64,000 nucleotides of DNA from Bidens hawaiensis. Taxonomy: Eukaryota; Streptophyta; Magnoliopsida; Asterales; Asteraceae. Below are positions 57,906 to 64,000 of the stretch, piece by piece. Position 1 is the stretch's first letter; every line of letters begins with the position of its first letter. The notes below the pieces were generated by a model, which saw only the letters and a list, made by a program, of their open reading frames with translations, was not told where the DNA came from and did no database searches. A program made the position numbers and the translations under genes. The DNA lies in contig JAIQDT010000028.1 of NCBI GenBank assembly GCA_021521415.1, positions 2,261,001-2,325,000 of the forward strand. The letters are read 5' to 3'.

Positions 57906-60275
57906 CCATTCAACGCATGCAAACACGAAGTAGGCATATGTAACATTCCGTAGTCGATAACGACGACAACATTCGCCAAATATAGGCCATACAATAACAT
58001 ATATATACATATATATACATACTATAACATTCCAAGGCCAACTATATACTAGCAAGCCTATATAAAATAGTTTAAACATTTCATCAGGAAAAGTCGTTTA
58101 ATACTAGGAATTAGTACTAGGCCTAATAACAACCTCGAGCCTAGACCACAAGTAATATGTATAACCTTAAGGAATATAAGACCATAAACGATTCAACAAT
58201 ATCCTAAGGCATAAAATATAGTTCACAAATAGTTTCGTAAATGCACAAATATGAATAAGGCTATGTAATACCATCCAAATAGTTGTAACGAGTAAAATCG
58301 TGTAAAATTGTATTACGGTGTGCATGCTAGCCCAAAACTTGAAAAGAGTAAAAAGGGGCATCATGAACTCACCTGAAACGAGCCACACAAACACCAAAGA
58401 GTTTGAGAACTTCAAAGCCAATCCACAGTTTACAAGCCTGTCGGATTGCACACCAAGATTACTAACTAAACGTACCGACTCGTTTATCCTATGAACCGTT
58501 ATAACATGATTTAATTGACCTAAAGCCTTGACATTACCAAATTCAATTACATCAGCCCCCGAGGCCATGTATTTACCAAAACCATCCTTAGTTAATTCCG
58601 GGGACAAAAGGTTCCCAATTTACCCCCGAAAGTTGTTGACTTTATCGAATACGCGCGTTAACGGGTTGTTTATGCACTTAGATACCGACTCATCCCCGTG
58701 TGGACCAAATTTAGTAAAATCATAGCCAACAAGTCCACACGACGCTACACGAGTTGGATGGGTCGGTAATTCGCAAGCATGATGCACAAATTACCAATAA
58801 ACGCGAATTTGCGCCGTACCGACCCGTTTGAGTAACCGACAACCAATTCAGCCTCAATAACATAAAAATATATTTTTTCACAGCCAACAAATCATACCGA
58901 GGCTACAACATCCGAATTGGTTGTTAATTCCCTCAAACAACGCGCTAGACACAACAATTGACAAACTAGACAACCGAAACCTAGTTTTAACTTCATCAAC
59001 AGTTGACTAATCTAACGAATGCCAAAACTCATGATACTAAAGTATATTACACTAGACATAACTAAGAAGATGATGGAGAACGAACTTCAATTATAACAGC
59101 CCCGAAAGATGCGAGAAAGGGCAGCCACCGGTTAAGCCTAAAACGAACTTATTGATCAGTAACGAATATAACATGCAGATTTTAGTATGCAAAGATGTAT
59201 TTTATTACATAGGAAAGCCATGGCATTAAATTATTAAATTTTTATTAGAGTTTTATAAATATCTTAAGATTATAAAAATATTTTTATTATATTTTTCTAG
59301 TGGACACAAAAATCATAAAAATTCTTGCAACACAGAAAGGTACGTGCAGCTATTTCAGTGCGCAACAAAATAGTTTTATTTTTATAAAATTCATTACCAA
59401 ACCAAATTAATTGATTCCAGTTGGGTTCGATTCTTAACTCAAAATATTAAGTTCCAGAAGTGGAACCAACTAATTTGGACTTTTTCGAAAAAGGGTTATG
59501 ATGTCGGGAAGACAGACCAGAATCCGTCATCCCGCAACAGCTTTGACACCCGATCTTATAAAATCATAAAAAGTATTCAAATCTAGTCCAAAAATTACGT
59601 ATTATAAATTTCTGGAAACTAGACTCAAAATAGAACATCATGAAATGGAGAATAGATCAAAAACAATGGATTATCATCAAGTTACAGGCCCTACAATAAA
59701 TGAGTACGAATCTGTCAGAAATTGTTATAATCAAAACACAACCCTAACATGTTCAACAAAGGTTTTTAATGGTGAAAAGGACCTGTATTAGGGTAGGACC
59801 GACCTTGAATTGAAGTTTGGCACTTGGAATTGGCTACAAAAAGAAAAAAACGAGTCCCCATGGTCTGCTCTTTATTCCGATCTGCCAAGGAAGAGGGAGG
59901 CTAGGGTTTTTTTGATGTTATGATAAAATAATTACACTCTAGCCCTTCACACTTGTACAATGTAATAACTTCAATGAAAGGTTAAATAATTTAACTTACG
60001 AGAATGACAAGGAGGTCCCCGAAGAATGCCAACTCAATCCCGAAAGATATACAAACTCTACAAATGTCTCATGCCGATAAACGAAAATGCCGGGTGCTAC
60101 ATAATAATCTAACGCTTTAAGTCATAAGAGGCGATGTTTTGAGCAAAAGGATGGGTAGACGAACTTTTAAAATGTATTACAAGGCTCTAATTTAGAAAGA
60201 CGAAACCTTGGATTTTAAACAAAAAATTTATAAACGATCGAGCGGATTAACGAAATTTACGGGCGTTACATTTCC

Positions 60276-61069
60276 ATGGCAATTTGAATGGCCCAACTAA
60301 ATAAAGCAATATTAAGTTTGTGAATTGGCCTCCCATGAGCATTCCATGGCATTTTGATGGCCCATTTCAAATAACGTGTAATAAGCAATTGAGTTGTTCA
60401 GCCCATGACCGTGTACATGACATTTAACTGACCCAACTAATTATCGAATTATCAAGTCAATGGAGTTGTTCGGACCATGGCGTTACATGGCATTTAACCA
60501 ACTCAACTAAATATGGAATCAACAAATCAAAAAATAAAAATAGTTGGTGTATCTCGGGAACCACCCCGGGCGATACGTTCCAACCCAAAAATCAAATCGA
60601 AAATGATTTAAGAAATGGATAGTTGGAGTGCCCATGGATTTTTCACCCAACTAAGCATTTAAAATAATTTAAAAACACAATTTGGAAGTATAACCGTTTA
60701 GCCAGTTAGGTTTACCACATAACCGTTTAGCCGATTACGGTACCACTTGAAGTTATGGTTGTACGAGATTTATCATACCCCCATGCTTCAAGGTGAAAGA
60801 GCAAACCACGGGAATTCTTAAGGAATTTCCCACAATAAAAGATAATCTACCAAAAATTAAGAGGATTTAAAAATATTATGAAAGTTGAGGCATAACCTCA
60901 GAATTTGTTTGTGTGTACAACAAATAAACAAGATAAATACAATTTAAATAATTAATCTAAGCAAGCTGTAAACAATTTATTAAACAGCACATACTGCAGT
61001 TCAGATAAGCACGTATAGGGTTCCTAACATATGTCTAGGACCATTTCTAACGACCTATCTTATAACCTT
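60276..61069 (-). mobile_element. 5' internal leader of element D with ~70-bp degenerate repeats
   Basis: Three to four degenerate units with CATGGCATTTAACTGACCCAA, CAATTGAGTTGTTC and CCATG lie at 60276-60500, continuing a unit begun before B3 at about 56740. The rest (60530-61069) is non-coding. ATCTCGGGAACCACCCCGGGCGAT forms a small hairpin near 60550. Confidence 0.65.
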
Positions 61070-61084
61070 CGGCTCTGATACCAA
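61070..61084 (-). other. Primer-binding site of element D (tRNA-iMet)
   Basis: The sense-strand sequence TTGGTATCAGAGCCG lies two bases from the D3 edge at 61087. Confidence 0.85.
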
Positions 61085-61086
61085 TA

Positions 61087-62819
61087 TGTCACACCCCAAC
61101 CTAAGGCGGAAATGCCGGGGCGTGAGCATGATTGCTCATAGCTCGAAGATACTATTATAATTATAAATGGCAATATCTAATTAATTATTTTATTCAAATA
61201 ATACACACAATAATCAAATATAACAAAAAAAAATTCAAATAAATAAATATAACAAGTTTAAATCTAAGTTTGTCTTCATTATAACCCTAAGGTCTTTCTA
61301 AGTGTCCATACCTTAACTTCAAACAACCTGCATATGCATAGAAAATGGAGTTTTGTCAACAAATATGTTGAGTGAGATGATCACCAATTTTGACACTACA
61401 AAAAGTTATATAATAAATAAATAATAAATGATAAGTGTTAAATGTGCAAACCAATCTATGTGGTAATAATCAATCAAACCTTAACAAACCAAGTGATTGA
61501 ATCATTGCCAAGTGAATCGGGCATTGATTACAATGACTAAATTGTCTGTTTACCTTCGCCAAGCGAATCGGGCTCTGGTTACTAAGACGGTCGTATGATC
61601 ATACTAATGAGAACCCTCTACAAGGGAATGTGTTGGACCTCTCTGAACGTTATCAAGTAAACAATTAAACATGTAGCAATTAGCAAATAGAATTCAACTG
61701 ATATTCACACAATAATTATGTTTGCGATTTTGAGTATATATATATATAATAGAAAATATGAGTAAGTATGCATATGTCACCAAAACGTTAGAAAACAGTG
61801 TATAAAAAGAGGAATGATCAAACTCACCTTAGATTAAAGGCAAGTGAGTATAATTAAGAATAAACGAGTCAACGAATAAGTGAGTCGTCCAATACGTGTC
61901 ATACGAGATAACTGATCAGAACCTGAAACTTTGTGATATGAAACTATAAATAAAAACGAACTTAATGCCGCTGGAATCAATCCAAACGGATTAGTGGAAC
62001 TCCAGTTATGATGAATTAAACATTTAAGCGAGCTGGTACTGACCAGAATCCGAACAGCGAGTCGGAATTCGGGTTTTGGAATGTAGCCTTAAAATTTCGT
62101 TACGAGAATAAAAGTCTTCTGGACCGAATGTTGAATCGGACCAGAAGCATGAGAAAACGGAAAGTCAAACTTGTTGACTGTTTTACCCTTTATCGGGTTT
62201 TAAAACAATTGACCAGTCAATACCCTTCAATCTCAGAAATTGATTGAAGGCTATTGAGTTGGGAATATGTATGAATGAGTTTACAGTTTACAACTTACTC
62301 GGAAAGTGAAAGGATTGATGAGAAACTGAAGTCAAAGGTCCTAAAGCAAGCAAAGTCAACGACCAAGCCTTGTATCTTTAACGAATATGCAAAAACCGAA
62401 AGGTTTACGAGATGGCAGAGGCTAGTGATGGCGGGAGGAGGTGTATTAGGGTTTGATTAAGTTTTAAAGTAGGGAATTATGATGGTTATATAGGAAAACA
62501 TAAACCAAACTAATTATAGGCTTTTTGGCCCGTTTAAGCAAGTATGTGCGATTTAAGGAAAGAATCAATGAAATATATTAAAAGATATGATCTTTATCAG
62601 GGGAAAACGAATTAGGAGTTGTATTTTAGTTATATTATGATTACTTGGACCTTAATTCACTCAATAATGCTTAATGTACATGATTTTATACCTTAAACGA
62701 GTTTAGAAACGAAATCGAGTTAACGAAACTGTGCAGTGGAGCAGCGCGGCTACCCAGGTGGTGTGCCGTCGCGCAGCGCTTCGGGAGACAAAAGGTAGCT
62801 TTCATTCATTGTCAATTTT
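61087..62819 (-). repeat. 5' LTR of element D (D3), cut by H
   Basis: It starts TGTCACACCCCAACCTAAGG. It is collinear with D2 from 37310 to about 39058; the last 215 bp or so expected from D2 must lie beyond H, outside the window. Confidence 0.9.
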
Positions 62820-64000
62820 TGTCACACCCCGACTAGCACAATGCGGAAGCGTAAAACGGGAATGTAACAGACACCTCTGGTATCAACACATTGTTTATAA
62901 AGAAACATTACAAACTAATTTACATTATATTACATTTCTTCGTTCTATCATTGTTTTACAGTCTAGGTGGTACAAACAAAACTAGTTCGTTAACTAAACG
63001 TTCATACTACTAACGTCTTTGCATCTATTCACATAGCATCTACCACACACTTCAGACAAGTGACAGATCACCCAATCATTCCGATTTAGGTACACCTGAA
63101 AAGCAGTTTAAAACGGGTCAACTACTAGAGTTGGTGAGTTTCACAAGTTTCAAGAAAACAGTAATGAGTATTCACAAGTTAACACTTGTAATCATGAAAT
63201 AAGTATGTATGTATGTAAATGATGTAATTATGCTAAGCTACAGTGAAGCCTTGACTGTATGTGCTGCGTGCATCCATTTCCCACGCTCAATCAACCACTG
63301 TGGCCCCTTTCCGCCCACAACATGCCCCGGTAGCTATGTCTAACACTACATAGCCTGTTTGTATAAATATGGTCATGTGCAAACGGCGCTATGTGACACG
63401 GCAACCAGGCCGATTCTGTTTGGGTTTGTCAAACCAATAGTACTATTCACAAGCCACCGGCTCGAAGTTAATCACTGTGATCGTGGGGACTTTCGTGTGT
63501 TAGCACTTAGATAATTCACATCAGTACATGTTTCAGGTATGTATATGTAATCAAACATGCTTTTCACCCCAAAAGTTCGTAAAACAGTTTAAAAGTGGGG
63601 TCATGAAACTCACGGTTTAGTAGATATTCAGTACTGTATCAACTCGCGGTTTGTTCAGTCCGCTATCAGTAGTTCCTATAATCAATATTATAATAATATT
63701 AATATTTTAACATTATTATAATCTCAATACTAAACTGGGCTGTATAACTAATCTGGGTGTAGCTGAAACGCCCAGAAAGTGGTAATATGCTTAGGTTGTG
63801 ATGTTGTTCAATGTCTAATACTTAAAACCGAACTTGGCTCAGATTCCCGTTTTCCCAGCTGGGCCAAGTTGTTCGTTTACGCGTTCAGAAAACAGTTATG
63901 GGAAAATAAGCTTGGGTAAATGTATTGGTTAATAAAATGATTAAGTTATAAAGAAAGATCACATACTGGGGTCCCGGATTAGCCACGGGGCCCGTTTCCG
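62820..64000 (-). repeat. LTR H (partial, runs off the window)
   Basis: It starts TGTCACACCCCGACTAGCAC, exactly at the point where D3 stops matching D2. The end is beyond 64000, so it could be a solo LTR or the 3' end of a full element. ORF 62731-62985 spans the D3/H junction and is not a gene. Confidence 0.75.

Larger units (their letters stand above)
56777..60270 (-). repeat. Solo LTR B3 (3494 bp)
   Basis: Plus-strand ends are TGTAAGACCCCAAATCCCGGG and ACGGGCGTTACA, with exact TSDs TTTCC at 56772-56776 and 60271-60275. It carries its own arrays: a 41-bp unit at 57125-57260, an AT microsatellite at 57471-57530 and a ~165-bp unit at 57535-57905. Confidence 0.92.
37310..62819 (-). mobile_element. 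Element D: minus-strand LTR element split by nested insertions
   Basis: The 3' LTR (D2) is on the left with a purine tract beside it, and the 5' LTR (D3) is on the right with a primer site (61070-61084). Internal sequence survives as 39274-39881, 55357-56776 and 60276-61086, about 2.8 kb in all. No gag or pol motif was seen in any piece. D3 is cut by H at 62820, so the outer end and TSD lie beyond H. It carries B2 (with A' and C inside) and B3. Confidence 0.85.

Noticed and set aside
57867..58607. Minus-strand ORFs of 70 and 146 codons in LTR B3
   Set aside because: They fall in LTR sequence homologous to B1 and B2, where the frame is not open.

Overview
The window looks like plant nuclear heterochromatin. 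It is AT-rich, has no intact host gene, and is packed with LTR retrotransposons inserted into one another. Plant hallmarks are initiator-Met-tRNA primer sites (TGGTATCAGAGC type), 5-bp target-site duplications (TSDs), a Ty3/gypsy chromovirus with a chromodomain, TIR-type MITEs and many solo LTRs. A eudicot is likely; Asteraceae is my guess from the general look of the LTRs, not from a marker gene. Family letters (A-K) are local names. All identities and lengths were judged by eye.

Layout. 1-3500: the end of one internal region, LTR J, then the primer site and start of a second internal region. 3501-7592: solo LTR E, with solo LTR D1 nested inside it. 7593-13154: a decayed stretch with two sister MITEs, possible DNA-transposon debris, two copia-like primer-site remnants and a gene-leader-like segment. 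13155-about 25336: old plus-strand gypsy element F. Its 5' LTR carries solo LTR G, and its internal region carries solo LTR D4, which itself carries solo LTR B1. 25760-36885: minus-strand chromovirus A with recognisable gag, protease, RT, RNase H, integrase and chromodomain, all broken by stops or frameshifts. Its 5' LTR carries a young copia-like element K with an unusual acidic ORF. 37310 to beyond 62819: minus-strand element D (LTRs D2 and D3). Its internal region is split by solo LTR B2 (which contains solo LTR A', which contains the complete 9.6-kb element C) and by solo LTR B3. 62820 to the end: LTR H, inserted into D3.

How the pieces work together. Only A and the F relic carry recognisable Pol sequence. 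C and D look non-coding yet have standard LTRs and priming signals, and they share conserved blocks in both the LTR and the 3' internal region. This fits a non-autonomous (LARD-like) lineage mobilised in trans. Exact TSDs at C, A', A, B1, B2, B3, D1 and D4 fix the order of insertion. No CRISPR, rRNA, convincing tRNA or bacterial-type feature was seen. The ORFs other than those listed look like chance readings of repeat DNA.
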